Assembly (NCBI GenBank): GCA_001972305.1
Contig: BDDD01005851.1
Location: forward strand, 1-64,000
Origin: Cephalotus follicularis
Taxonomy: Eukaryota > Streptophyta > Magnoliopsida > Oxalidales > Cephalotaceae
Length of the DNA stretch: 64,000 nucleotides
Direction: 5' to 3'
Positions 48,744 through 59,409 of the stretch are shown piece by piece. Position 1 is the first letter of the stretch. Each line of letters opens with the position of its first letter. The notes below the pieces were generated by a model. That model made no database searches and had not been told where the DNA came from. It was given only the letters and a program-made list of their open reading frames with translations. Made by a program: the position numbers and the translations under genes.

Positions 48744-49009
48744 ATTCTTCTTTCTACTTGCACACATACTCCGATGCCGACTTCGGAGGTTATAAAGTCG
48801 GTAGAAAAAGCACTAGTGGCACATGTCAATTCTTAGGTAATATGCTCATGTATTGGTTTAGCAAGAAGCAAAACTCGGTAGCACTTTTTACTACCGAAGC
48901 CGAGTATATTGTCGTTGGAAGTTGTTGCGCACAAATAATGTGGAAGAAACAACAACTTCTTGATTATGGCTTTAAATTTGAAAAGGTGTCGATTAGGTGT
49001 GACAACACT
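48246..49009 (+). repeat. Duplicated block 2, first copy (H end plus copia RNase H)
   Basis: From the CT microsatellite through the end of LTR H and the copia RNase H start up to GACAACACT this is repeated at 50735-51496 with few changes. Confidence 0.92.
48744..49009 (+). pseudogene. Element S: RNase H start (first copy, truncated)
   Basis: It reads YSDADFGGYKVGRKSTSGTC, FTTEAEYIVVGSCCAQIMWK and LGVTT-frame-edge, i.e. the copia RNase H with catalytic SDAD and EAEY. It stops at CAACACTGG where LTR X begins. The complete version is at 51231-51715. Confidence 0.92.
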
Positions 49010-49547
49010 GGATGAATTGATTGTACCCTTGTGCGGTATTCTTGCATATGGATTGTTTATGGCCACTTGGCATGATTGCTTATATATTGGCTCATTTAAA
49101 TGTTATTTTGATATAAACTGTCATACCTGTTGCATCCATATATTCTTTATCATACATTATCAGTCTACTTAGCCAAGTGAGGACAACGGCTAACCCCTAC
49201 AATTTCAGACTAAGCAAGGCCAATTGGAGACTGCTGCTGAAGCTTGGAAAGCTTCTTATTGATATTTAATGTTGTTGTTATTTCAATTATGATGTATCGT
49301 ATTGAACGGATCACATCCCGTATTGTGTTGAATTTCCTTTTGTTAAGGATAACTGTTGTTTTAACCGCACGTAGTATGGGATGCGTGCGGACGGTTGTAT
49401 TTATATTCCGACTTATCGAATGCTTCCGCAAATTTAATTATGAATTGTTAATTGAGATTGCTGAAATATTATTTATGCTTATTTCTGATATCACCACATA
49501 TGCTGGTCCATTGTACGTGAATGGAATTTGAACAACGGGGTGTGACA
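49010..49547 (+). mobile_element. Element X: end of the 5' LTR
   Basis: ATGAATTGATTGTACCCTTG matches LTR A from about 12437 to the end. It ends CGGGGTGTGACA at 49547, followed by a primer site. Confidence 0.88.
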
Positions 49548-49550
49548 GCA

Positions 49551-49562
49551 TGGTATCAGAGC
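49551..49562 (+). promoter_or_regulatory. Primer binding site of element X
   Basis: TGGTATCAGAGC, perfect Met-tRNA type, three bases after the LTR end. Confidence 0.93.
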
Positions 49563-49651
49563 ATATTCCATATATGCTAAGCTGGGATAAGTTTCTCGGA
49601 AATTAAGTACATTGTTTCCTAATGATTTTGTCATTCCATATAGGAAGCAGA

Positions 49652-50731
49652 ATGGATCGAAGGAGAGGTAGACGTGGAAGGCGTAGAGCTGACGAGGTGA
49701 ACGATGCCCCGCCTGTTCACGAAGATGCCCCGGAAGTAAATGTTCCTCCAGTACATGATGAGAGGAGTAATTTCGAGCGCATGGCTGATCTTTTCCAACA
49801 GCAGATCCAAGCCAATGCTGCACACATGGAACAGATGCGACAGATGTACGAGGCTACTCAAGCCCGATAGTGTGTTCCCGAAGTCAATCATGTTGGTGAC
49901 TTTGGCAGAGACCTGGAGCGGTTCATGAGGCAGAATCCTCCTACATTCTTGGGAGAATTGGATGCCAACGTAGCTGAGAGATGGATGAGAGACATGGAGA
50001 GGATATTTGATGCCTTGAGGTGTACCGATGAACAGAAGATTACCTTTGCTGTGTACCGCCTATGGGGTAAAGCTACTCATTGGTGGGAAATGGTTGAAAC
50101 AAAGTGGGAATCTCGAGATCTGGACAGAACTTGGGACCGATTTCAATCAGAGTTCTCTGCAGCTTATGTTCCACAGATGGAGCGAGGCAGGAGAGAGATA
50201 GAATTGATGGAGCTACGTCAAGGTGATATGACGGTAGCTCAGTACCAGACCCGTTTCGTGGAGTTAGCTTGGCACACGCCCTATCTCGTAGAGGGTGAAC
50301 CCAGAAAGATCAGAAGGTTCCTGAAGGGCCTTCGTCCAGATATCCGATCTAAGTTGTTACTGTTGCAGCTAACATATTTTGTAGATATTGCTGAGAGAGC
50401 TAGGATTCTGGAGTCTGATGCAAATGACAGAAGGATAGAGCGGTCTCGTACTCAATCGAGACCAGCACAGTCACAAAGGCAGGGTAACAACAATCCTGTT
50501 GGTTCTGCAAAGTCTGGAATTAAGAATCAAGGAGGTTTTCGACGCAACAATTTCCGATCCAAAACTCCTAACAGAAGTAGCCAACAGAACTCTGAAGGAT
50601 GTACTTTCTGTGGTCGTCCGAATCATGATGAGTCTGAGTGATGGAAGAAGACGGGAAAGTGCTTGAAGTGTGGCTCACAAGACCACATACTGAAAAATTG
50701 CCCAATGTTGAAGGATCAAGTGCGTGGCCAA

Positions 50732-50734
<3 letters not shown>
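49652..50734 (+). pseudogene. Element X: Gag (truncated)
   Basis: Start ATG at 49652 gives MDRRRGRRGRRRADEV. It continues through FQQQIQANAAHMEQMRQMY, FGRDLERFMRQNPPTFLGEL, YRLWGKATHWWEM and FLKGLRPDI to the knuckle region. A TAG at 49868 follows ATQAR; a TGA at 50639 replaces the last Cys of the first knuckle (CTFCGRPNHDESE). The second knuckle CLKCGSQDHILKNC is complete. It ends at GQQ, where the sequence jumps to a CT microsatellite of LTR H type. No protease or pol of X is present in the window. Confidence 0.92.
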
Positions 50735-50769
<35 letters not shown>

Positions 50770-51496
50770 CACATTTCTTTCTTTTGTTCTTTCTCACCTG
50801 TTTTTGCAGGTCTGCAGAAGGAATAGAGAACATGCAAGACATCACCCTTGCATGCTGATACAGCTGGTGACATGCATACGACACCTGTCCATTGCATGCC
50901 ACGCCTCTGCTCTGTCTCGCGCCATGCCCAGACACTTGTCCTGTGCTTTACCAGTCAACTGTATTTACTTGGCAGTCGACTGTCCACTCCTCAAATCAAC
51001 CAGTCGACTATTCCCCTGTGACAGTCGGCTGTTCTTCCATAAACTAGGCAGTCAACTATTACCCGTAACAGTCGACTGTATGTGGTTGATTTTTGGTTAC
51101 TTAAGCTTATTCCCTTAATTAAATCCACAACCACAATTCATATAACAATTGGACATTAGAATTCGATGTGAGTGCATATTTTATTCATCAAGAGTACAAT
51201 ATACACGAATCGTAAATTGCGGTTATTACAATTCTTCTTTCTACTTGCACATATACTCCGATGCTGACTTCGGAGGTTATAAAGTCGGTAGAAAAAGCAC
51301 TAGTGGCACATGCCAATTCTTAGGTAATATGCTCATGTCTTGGTTTAGCAAGAAGCAAAACTCGGTAGCACTTTTTACTACCGAAACTGAGTATATTGCC
51401 GTTGGAAGTTGTTGCGCACAAATAATGTGGAAGAAACAACAACTTCTTGATTATGGCTTTAAATTTGAAAAGGTGTCGATTAGGTGTGACAACACT
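50735..51496 (+). repeat. Duplicated block 2, second copy
   Basis: It starts in a (CT)n run, then follows LTR H (minus orientation) to GGTTATTACA at 51230, then ATTCT and the copia RNase H start. The copy is parallel to 48246-49009. Confidence 0.92.
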
Positions 51497-51715
51497 AGCG
51501 CAATCTGTTTAGGGATAACTCATGTAAATCATTCTAGAACCAAACATATTGACATAAGATATCACTTCATAAAAGATCACATAGAAAAAGGTGATATTGA
51601 ACTTATTTTCGTATCGACTCAAGAACAAGTCGCGGACATTTTCACAAAACCGTTAGACAAACAAACCTTCTCGAAATTTGGATTGGAATTAGGTTTGTGT
51701 GAAATTGAGTGATTA
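51231..51715 (+). pseudogene. Element S: RNase H and end of pol
   Basis: YSDADFGGYKVGRKSTSGTC, FTTETEYIAVGSCCAQIMWK, then VSIRCDNTSAICLGITHVNH, SRTKHIDIRYHFIKDHIEKG and DIFTKPLDKQTFSKF, the typical copia pol ending, with the natural stop TGA at 51713. The catalytic Glu motif reads TETEY (family: TEAEY) with Glu kept. The frame has no stop from the domain start. Confidence 0.93.
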
Positions 51716-51824
51716 ATATGATTATATGCTTGTATGTTTTTTGCTTGGTATGCCTGAATATTGATTGTTGCATCATGTGCATTCATTCATTCGCGTTATC
51801 AATAAATCGGCAGAAAAACAGAGC

Positions 51825-52007
51825 AAAGCACCGACACCTAGAATGTAAGCGTCAGCACTTAACATTGTGCTTATAATTAGAATTTTGCAAGATATGCAAA
51901 GCGCCGACGCCTGGATTAAAAGCGTCAGCACTTTACACGGAAGTCAGGGCTCGAAATAGTGACGCCGCTTTAACTAAAAGCGTTGACGCTTTAGTCGAGA
52001 TATAAAA
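51825..52007 (+). promoter_or_regulatory. Internal GTCGAC-motif cluster followed by TATAAAA
   Basis: Between pol and the extra ORF of S, 51830-51995 contains several motifs of the LTR type (AAGCGTCAGCACTTAAC, GCGCCGACGCC, AAAAGCGTCAGCACTTTA, AAGCGTTGACGCTTTAG). Six bases later TATAAAA occurs at 52001, about 137 bases before the ATG at 52138. The same motifs fill the LTRs of S. I infer an internal promoter for the extra ORF; transcription is not shown by the sequence. Confidence 0.5.
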
Positions 52008-52137
52008 CAGAATCCCTCATCTGTCAGTCACTTTTAACAAAAAATTTAAAATCCCTAACTCATAAAAACTCTTCTCTAGCGATTTAAAGGAGATTTCATG
52101 CCAAAAATCGTATCTAAACCTCAACCAATCACTGAAA

Positions 52138-53364
52138 ATGCCGAGAAATAAGAACACTGAGGTGGGGCAAGGATCAAGAACAAAAAGGAAGCATCTTGGG
52201 CACAAGAAGAAAAGAGGAACTACTGAGCCACCATCAATAGAGGAGAACCCTCAGGTCATTAGATACCCAGAAGCTTATTTCGAACGCAGGATATTCGTAG
52301 GTAATATTCTGGACTTTGAATTTTGTAGCAGCAAGGGTTTCCCTATTATTGGATGGTTAGAAGCTCAAGGTTTAGTCCCGTTGTTTCAAATTAATCTGCA
52401 ATATTATCTTGAGCTTATGAAATAATTTTATTGTAATATTCTACCTAGCTCTAGGGTAGATTTAAACACAACAGTTAAACATACGGAGATAGGATTTAGC
52501 TTCCCAACCCTAGCCACTATCTTAGATATCCCATATGAAGGTGCTAGAGTTTGGAATCAACGTAATAGGATTATTAATGATGATTTCAACAAAGAAGAGT
52601 GTGTGAGAATGCTATTTGGTGAGAATGCAGACTGTATGCAAAGAATGTATACTAGGAATCTTAGCTTGCACCATAGATTCCTACACCATGCCATTGCCAC
52701 ACACATATTGCCTAGGGCCAGTGGATTTGATGAAGTAACCCACATGAAGGCATACACGATGTATCATCTAATCACGGGTAAAAAGATTAATGTGCCCAAC
52801 TTAATAATCCACCATATGCTAGCAATACACGGTAGAGAAAATGCTAGGCTGGCTTATAGCAATATAATCACAAAAATACTCATGCATTTTGGAGTTGATT
52901 TGAGTGGTAAGCTGCATCACTCACTCCAAAGTACGGATAAGCTAGGAAAATGAACCCTAGGTAGAATGGGGTTTAAGAAGTATAAGAGGCTCGGGACATG
53001 AATCCCTAGAGAGGAGAATTTGAATAGGGTAATTGAAGATGAAGGTGAAGAAATGGGTGAAGGGGCTCAAGGAGAAGCCGCAAGTGAGCCACAAGTTGCT
53101 CCAAAACCAAGTGCAAGCTTGCCGAATAGTAAAGTTGAAGAACTCTTGGAAGCAATCAAAGGAATAAAGGTTGATGTTCAAACTCTCAAGAGAAGGCAAA
53201 AGAGGATTGCGAGAAGGCTTGCTGGGAAAGATATGGTTGGCGACGAAAGCTTAATTACGTCATCAAGCGAAGAAAATGAGGCAGCTCAAAGAGAAGATGG
53301 AGGAGCCACTGATGAGTTGGGCGGTATGGATGGAGACAACGAAGACGATAACATGGACATTTGA
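52138..53364 (+). pseudogene. Element S: extra ORF in env position (plant transposon-protein-like)
   Basis: About 408 codons in one frame, broken by three stops (52423 TAA, 52951 TGA, 52999 TGA). N-terminus basic (KRKHLGHKKKR); then YPEAYFERRIF, GWLEAQGLVPLF, YFCNILPS-like, GFSFPTLATILDIPYEGARV, LHHRFLHHAIATHILPRASG and HMKAYTMYHLITGKKINVPN, LIIHHMLAIHGREN and FGVDLSGKL. This pattern resembles the large family annotated as putative plant transposon protein, found in several plant retroelements. The C-terminus is charged, with a Glu-rich tail and a coiled-coil-like VEELLEAIKGIKVDVQTLKR. No signal peptide or membrane segment is visible, so an envelope role is not supported. Function is unknown. 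Confidence 0.75.
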
Positions 53365-53988
53365 GCTTTCATATTTTCATTTTGCATTTTGCATGTTCTT
53401 ATGTTTGACAGTTTGTATTTTAGTTTGGCATTTGTCTTTGAACAATGTTTTGACAAGTTGAAATTTCAGTTGAGCATTGTGTTAAGTTTGATGTTTAATG
53501 TTTGAAAAACAATTTGGAACATGTAATGTTTTATTTGAACTTGATATGATGAAAACAATTGGTATTTTGATTGATGTTTAAATATTGTGAGTTGAATGGT
53601 TTGATGTTAGTTTGATGAATGGTGTTGAAGCTTTTATGTTGAAAACAGCTACAATCTGTTGGATGTTATATTTGAATGTTTTGATGTTAATATATCAATT
53701 GGAATTATGATGCTTGTCAACATAATAGTGTGATTTCATATTATGATTAAACCTTTTTGAAATGATAACAAAAAGGGGGAGAAAATATAGAGAGATTGAT
53801 AGAGAGAAAATATAGGGAGAATAACAAAGTAAAGAAAAAATATCCCTTGTCACGCTAAGGGGGAGTTAAGGGGAGTTATGAGTTATGTGTTATGAGTTAT
53901 TTGTATGTGTTTTACTTATGTTCTCTTAACATGTATAATTTTTGTTTAAAAATGTAGCAAATTTTGTTATCATCAAAAAGGGGGAGAT
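53365..53988 (+). other. 3' untranslated region of S with repeated purine tracts
   Basis: T-rich DNA with TTTGATGTTTAATG-like words. Three purine tracts occur: AAAAAGGGGGAGAAAA at about 53769, TAAGGGGGAGTTAAGGGGAG at about 53858 and AAAAAGGGGGAGAT just before the LTR at 53976-53988. The last one is the polypurine tract used for plus-strand priming; the others look like extra copies, as seen in other SIRE elements. Confidence 0.75.
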
Positions 53989-54966
53989 TGTTGACATTTA
54001 CGTCTCAATCCAAGTTTTGATGATAACATATTTGTATTTAACAAAGTTTCTTTTTGTGCAAGATAAGATAAAAAGTTGCAAAGTCAAAACAGAAAATTGT
54101 AGATATAGGTCTAAGCGTCGACGGTCACAATGAAACCGTCAGCGCTTTGTGACACCTCCGACGCCCAAGTGAGCATCAACAGTTGAAGCATTGTGAGCAA
54201 AGAAGAAATTGCCCAAACTGTCGACGCTCTGAAGAAAGCATCAGCGCTTTGAGGCAAGGCGCCAGCAGTTAAGCACTCCATATCAGTGATTAAAAACAGA
54301 AGTTTTTGGAGCCAATCAATTTGACTTAAGCGGCGACGCTCAGAAGAAAGCGTCAGCGCTTTGATCCAAGGCGTCAGTGGTTAAAGACTTTACATCAGCG
54401 GTTAAAACCAGAGACTTTTGAAGGCCAATTAATTTGTACAAAGCGGAGATGCTCTACGAAAACCGTCAGTGCTTTGTGTCAAAATGTCGATACCAAGATC
54501 AAGACCTTCAGCGCTTTGAGCAGAACTTTCAAATTCAAATATCCAGCGAACACATAAGTGGCGACGCTTTGAAGAACAGCGTCGACGCTTTGTGCGCGGG
54601 GAACAAATTTCTTATAGCATTTTTAACGAGTCATTAATGAAGGAACAAGTCTCAAGACTAAAATAACATTTCCCAAGACTGAATGAACAAGTTTCAAGAA
54701 AGAAGCTAAACTTCCCAAGGCAAAAACAACAACTCCCAAGGTCCAAACATCAAGTCTATTAAATCAATTCAGCTACAAACAAAGAAGAACAAGAAATTGA
54801 AAAGAAGAAAAAGATCATTCAAGCAAGAGATCATCCAGAGAAAAAATCCGCTTTCATATCAACAGAAAAGCAAGAACAAGTTTTCTTCATCTATTATTGA
54901 GCAATCAAATTCCTTGTAATCAAAATAGCAAAATCAAACCTTTGAGAGGTTACACAAAATACATTT
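53989..54966 (+). mobile_element. 3' LTR of element S (truncated)
   Basis: It is parallel to 39341-40310 from TGTTGACATTTACG to GAGAGGTTACACAAAA, then changes to other DNA where the 5' LTR goes on for about 300 more bases. Motifs with GTCGACGCTT lie at 54112-54585. The end with the normal CA edge is missing, so no target duplication can be read. Confidence 0.88.
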
Positions 54967-56072
54967 GTTGCTACTAAAGTGAAATTGAGGGCCTAATTGA
55001 AAGGAAATTGGACTAAATTGGAAGTTGGGTAAATAAATTTCAAAGAAACTGAAAATGGTGCCAAACCGTCGACGCTAAGGAAACAAGCATTGACACTTAG
55101 TACTTAACCATCGACGCCAAGGGAATACCGTCGAAGCTTTGAGCATGGACACGTATTCAACACGTGTCGAAGAGAACAGAATTATGACTCACTAACCGTC
55201 GATGCCAAAGAACATACCGTCGATGCTTTGCACGATGCCAGGTGTGTGCTACGCGTCAAATGGTGCAGAGCAGTGGCACAATTTATATCCTTTGCATGAC
55301 AGGTGTCCTAGGGCATGTCAAGGATGCCTAAATGGGTTACCAACTATTGCATGAAGGAGTGTTAGTGTCCTGGATATACCTCAACACCTGGAATCTACAA
55401 CAGAAGAAAGAAAGACAAAAGAAAGAAAAACAAACCAAAAACAGTGGAGAGAGAAAAGAAAATGCCAAGAAAGTGAGTTAGAGGAATCAAATGAATTCTA
55501 GAGATTGAACCCTTTATATCAACTGATGTATGAGTTGAAATAAGAGTTAGAAACACTTGCAAAGAGGAGAAATTGTTCTGGGAAATTACTGGATTTGCAT
55601 GTGAAGGAATTGGTGTTCAAAGTTGATTTTAAAAGCTTGTATTTTAATTGGTAAGCTCCTAGCTCAAATCCTGCTACTAGTATATAGTTATACCATTATA
55701 TATATGTATCGATTCATGCATGTATCTACTGTTAACATGAAAACCATGGATTGATTTCTGGATATTGAAGATTGAGTTGGAGTGAAGAGCTTTGAGCTAT
55801 AAAGAGAACAATCACTCAATTGAGTCTGGGATAGCGAATTGAGGTAGGGATTTTGACATGATTTTGAACATATAGCATGTACTTCTTGTTATGATGGGTT
55901 ATATATGATTACATACTGTTAAGTGGATTGGATTGAATTATAAATGCATGCTCTTGTTTCTAGAAATTGCCTGGTCGACATAAAGGGCTGACGCTTTACT
56001 AGGGACCGTCGACGCTTACGGGCAAAATGTCGACGCTTAACGCAAGAACTCTATCGATGCTTTCGGTATACT
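54967..56072 (+). mobile_element. LTR F, second part
   Basis: It has the layout of LTR A but with CGTCGACGCT motifs: cluster at 55067-55230, TATA TTTATATC at 55513, GGTAAGCTCC at 55651, and a second cluster at 55976-56062. It is interrupted at 56073 by LTR J. Joining with 39257-39340 is likely, though the truncated S end implies some loss. Confidence 0.65.
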
Positions 56073-58768
56073 TGTAACGCCTGGATTTTCCATTAATGTA
56101 TTATTGTATTTCTCATTATAATTTAAATGACGAATTATTGAGAATTATGAGTTTCAGCTTAATGTTTAATTTTGAACTAGAAAAGGCAAAGGGAAAAGAC
56201 GCTTGAGCGTCGACACCAAGGAACAATGAGGTGCTTAAGGCTTCTAGCCTAAAGGCCTTGACGCCAAGTGATGGCGTCGACGTTCATCGATGGGGATCAA
56301 AAAGTGGTAGGCGTTAACGCAGTTCAGAGAGCCTATTAGCGCCAAGGAAGAAGGTCAACACGTCAACGCCTAAGGTTGATGTCGACACCTAAAACTGTCG
56401 GTAGAATAAGTTAAAACACTGACAGAAGACGAGTCAAGGACAAGAGTAAGACACTTTATCTATTCCCCATGCTCTTCAATGACATAAAGGAAGGAAGAAG
56501 TGACTGATGGGTGCCATATCGGCAGAGAGAAGAAGGAGATAGAGAGATGCATGGTGCCCTGCATGCAAGTGGAAGGGAGAGAGAGAAAGAGAGAACTCCT
56601 CCAAAAACACATCTCTCACCTTCGTCTTCTTCTACCTCCACCGAAAGAGAAAGAAAACAGTGAGAAAAGAGAGACGTGTCCTCCATTGTTGAACCTGGAA
56701 ACTTGGAAAGCTTAAAGTTGGGGAGTTGGAAGCTTGAACTTGGAGCTGTTGCGCCGAACCTTAGAGCTCAAAGCTATCGGTTGGTGAGACTTGAAGGGGT
56801 GGACTTCGATTCCTAACTTGGAATCAGAGGTAGGGATCACATAACTGTATTTTGAATCCAGTTATAATAAGAGTCGTTTGATGAAACGCGTGAATGGTGG
56901 GTTTGTGGATTGAGTGAATGATGTGGTTTGTCTTGAATGATAACCTATTATGCATGTAATGTTTCGGGTGAATATGGACTAAGTATTGCATGTATTGTTT
57001 TCTTGGATCCACTATTTTGTGACGTGGTTGCGTGTTGAAATGGGAAAGGACACTGTTATGGTTTCACAGACGTCGACACCTAGAGTGCCTGTCGACGCCT
57101 TGGTCTGTTATGTTAGAGAAAAGGACGCTCGACACGTTGGTGCCTAAGGTTCCTTACCTTAGAGCGTCGATGCCAAGAGGTAACACGTTGACGCCTAAGT
57201 GTCTGTCTTAGACATTGTGTGCTATCAATGTTGACGCCTAGAGCTTGTATTGACGCCTAGAGGGAATGTTGACGCCTGAGGGGGTTGCCATGAACGTTGA
57301 CGCCTAGAGCTGGTGTTGACGCCTAGAGCGAATGTTGGCGCCTGAGGGGGTTGCCATGCATGTTGACGCCTAGAGCTTGTATTGACACCTAGAATGAATA
57401 TTGGCACCTAAGGGGGTTTCCATGCACGTTGACACCTAGAGTGGACGTTGACGCCTAAGAGAACTGCTTTACACGTTGACGCGTATAGGGTATACGTTGA
57501 CACCAAAAGAGAATGATTACATTTTGGAGCACAAGGTGCCATACACGTTGACGCCTAAAGTTAGGTGTTGACGCCAAAAGGGTTTGTTTGCATTTTAAGC
57601 ATATGTTTGCCTGCATATTTCTATGGTTGATCGAGCTTACCCCGCCTTGTGCCGGTTAAAGTCGATATATGTGTGATTGAACTGTCAAAATGATTCCTAA
57701 AATGTTTTTATCATTTCGGAAAAGTGTATGCAATGATTTTGCTATAAATCATTACTTGATATGAAATATTATATTTCAATGGATTGAAATGAGGTTTCAA
57801 AGGACTGTTACATATTTCAGATAAATATGTTATGACAAGTATTTTATGGTACATAATTTACTTGGATTTGAAAAGGATTTGTTACATATATTTAATAAAT
57901 ATATGAATATTTCAAGCGTTTACTACACATAAACTACTTGGAAATAGGTTTGAATTGTTGATTATACATTTTGAATAAATGTGGTATTTCAAGTGTTATT
58001 ACATATAACTACTTGAAAATGGATTTATGGATTGTTCCCAGCACCACGGGACGGTTAGCCTGCCAGCTTTCCTACCTCGGGGCCGGTTAGCTTGTTTGAT
58101 TGTGGGATGTTGTTCCTAACCTTAGACGGTCAGCCTGCATGCCTTCCTAGCCTTGGCTAGTTAACATCATTGAGTGGTTGGGTATCCTAGCTTTGTGCCA
58201 ATTGCCTAGATACATATGGATTGTGATTGTAGCCACTTGAAATGATTGTTGCCTATTGTTAGATACATATATACGTATATATGTATATACATTGTGTGTT
58301 GCATCATGAATGAATTCATTTCATGACATATGTTATCACTATTCCCATGGTGCTTTTATATTTTCTCTACTTAGCCAGTGGATTCGGCTAACCCTATCAA
58401 TTTCAGATTGATGCAGTGGACTTGACGTCGTTCAAGCATGGGGAAAGTGAAGTGAAGATGAAGTTGCATTTGTTTTGAGAAATGGATTGTTGTAATGATG
58501 GAATTATGTATTGAGAGGATTACTGATGGATTATGTTTTGATCATGCTCTGTTTGTGGGCAATTAACAATGTTGGTATTGTATTATTATTAAATATTTGG
58601 TAACATGTAGTATGGGATGCATGTTAAATTTTTATTCCGGCTTATGTTAAACGCTTCCGCACTAATTATATATGTCTGGAAAGTTTTAAATTTTCTATAT
58701 TTTTATATAAGCTGAATATATGTTGATTGCCACGACCTAAAGGTTAATTATGGAAACGATGTATGACA
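56073..58768 (+). mobile_element. LTR J (5' LTR of a decayed gypsy element)
   Basis: It starts TGTAACGCCTGG and ends GATGTATGACA (2696 bases), the same family as C. It is followed by a primer site and gag start. Motifs of GTTGACGCCTA type lie at 56205-56400 and 57068-57560. The end (58680-58768) matches C's end: AAGCTGAATA and CACGACCTAAAGG. Its 3' LTR is not in the window. Confidence 0.88.
57219..57430. repeat. 66-bp tandem repeat in LTR J, three copies
   Basis: Copies of a unit containing GTTGACGCCTAGAGC, then TTGACGCCTAGAG, then TTGGCGCCTGAGGGGGTTG; the word TTGCCATG recurs at 57285 and 57351, TTTCCATG at 57417. Each unit holds three copies of the GTTGACGCC half-motif, so it is a local amplification of the motif cluster. 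Confidence 0.88.
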
Positions 58769-58772
58769 ACTG

Positions 58773-58784
58773 TGATATCAGAAC
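58773..58784 (+). promoter_or_regulatory. Degenerate primer binding site of J
   Basis: TGATATCAGAAC, 10 of 12 matches to TGGTATCAGAGC, both changes G to A, four bases after the LTR. Confidence 0.75.
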
Positions 58785-58880
58785 ATATATGATATTATAT
58801 GCTTAGCTTAGATAAGTTTCTTGGCTATTAACTATTGTTTACTAGAGATGAATAATCACATCTTCCTTATAGGAAACGAA

Positions 58881-59409
58881 ATGGACGGTAGAAGGAGACG
58901 TGGTAGGGCTCGAACTGTTGATCAAGATGTTCCGCAGGAATCAAATGTTGGGGGAGAGCCGATGGGTAATGTTCCCTAAAGAGTCAATGAGGGGAGGGAT
59001 CTGATAGATCATATTGATGACTATTTCCAGCAGCAGATGGCTGCCAATGTAGCTAACTTGGAGGAAGTGAGGCTGTTGTACACCCAAGCATAGCCTCGGC
59101 ACGTGGCTCCTAGCCGTGGTGCACCTAATGATGGTAATCCGTTTGGATGGAATCTCGAGAGATTCATGAGGCAGAATCCTCCAGCCTTCAGAGGTTAGCT
59201 TGATGTAACTATTGTGGAGAGGTGGTTACAAGATCTAGAGAAGATCTTTGATGTAATGGATTGCACTGATGACCAGAAATTGAAATTTATTGTGTACCGG
59301 TTATAAGGCGAGGCCACTCATTGGTGGGAGATGGTCAAAGCAAAATGGGAGTTTGCTAGACTTGCTAGTACTTGGGAGAGGTTTCAAGAGGAGTTTCATG
59401 AGGCTTATG
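58881..59409 (+). pseudogene. Element J: N-terminal Gag, interrupted by LTR K
   Basis: ATG at 58881 gives MDGRRRRGRARTVDQDVPQE. It then reads YFQQQMAANVANLEEVRLLY, LERFMRQNPPAFRG, IFDVMDCTDDQKLKF, ATHWWEMVKAKWEF and FQEEFHEAYV. Stops are at about 58977 (TAA), 59092 (TAG), 59196 (TAG) and 59304 (TAA); the last two replace Glu and Trp. It ends at 59409 where LTR K starts. Confidence 0.9.

Larger units (their letters stand above)
39341..54966 (+). mobile_element. Element S: SIRE/Maximus-type copia retrotransposon with insertions
   Basis: It is bounded by copia LTRs starting TGTTGACATTTA (39341 and 53989) with copia order Gag, protease, integrase, RT, RNase H, then an extra ORF before the 3' LTR, as in the SIRE lineage. 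It is broken by gypsy LTR pieces X (43379-44599 and 49010-50734), solo LTR H (46156-48743) and two segmental duplications. The N-terminal half of Gag and the primer site are deleted and the 3' LTR is truncated, so it is dead. Confidence 0.9.

Noticed and set aside
52138..53364. Envelope gene in the copia element
   Set aside because: The position fits, but no signal peptide, membrane segment or fusion-like region is visible, and the residues fit the plant transposon-protein family better.
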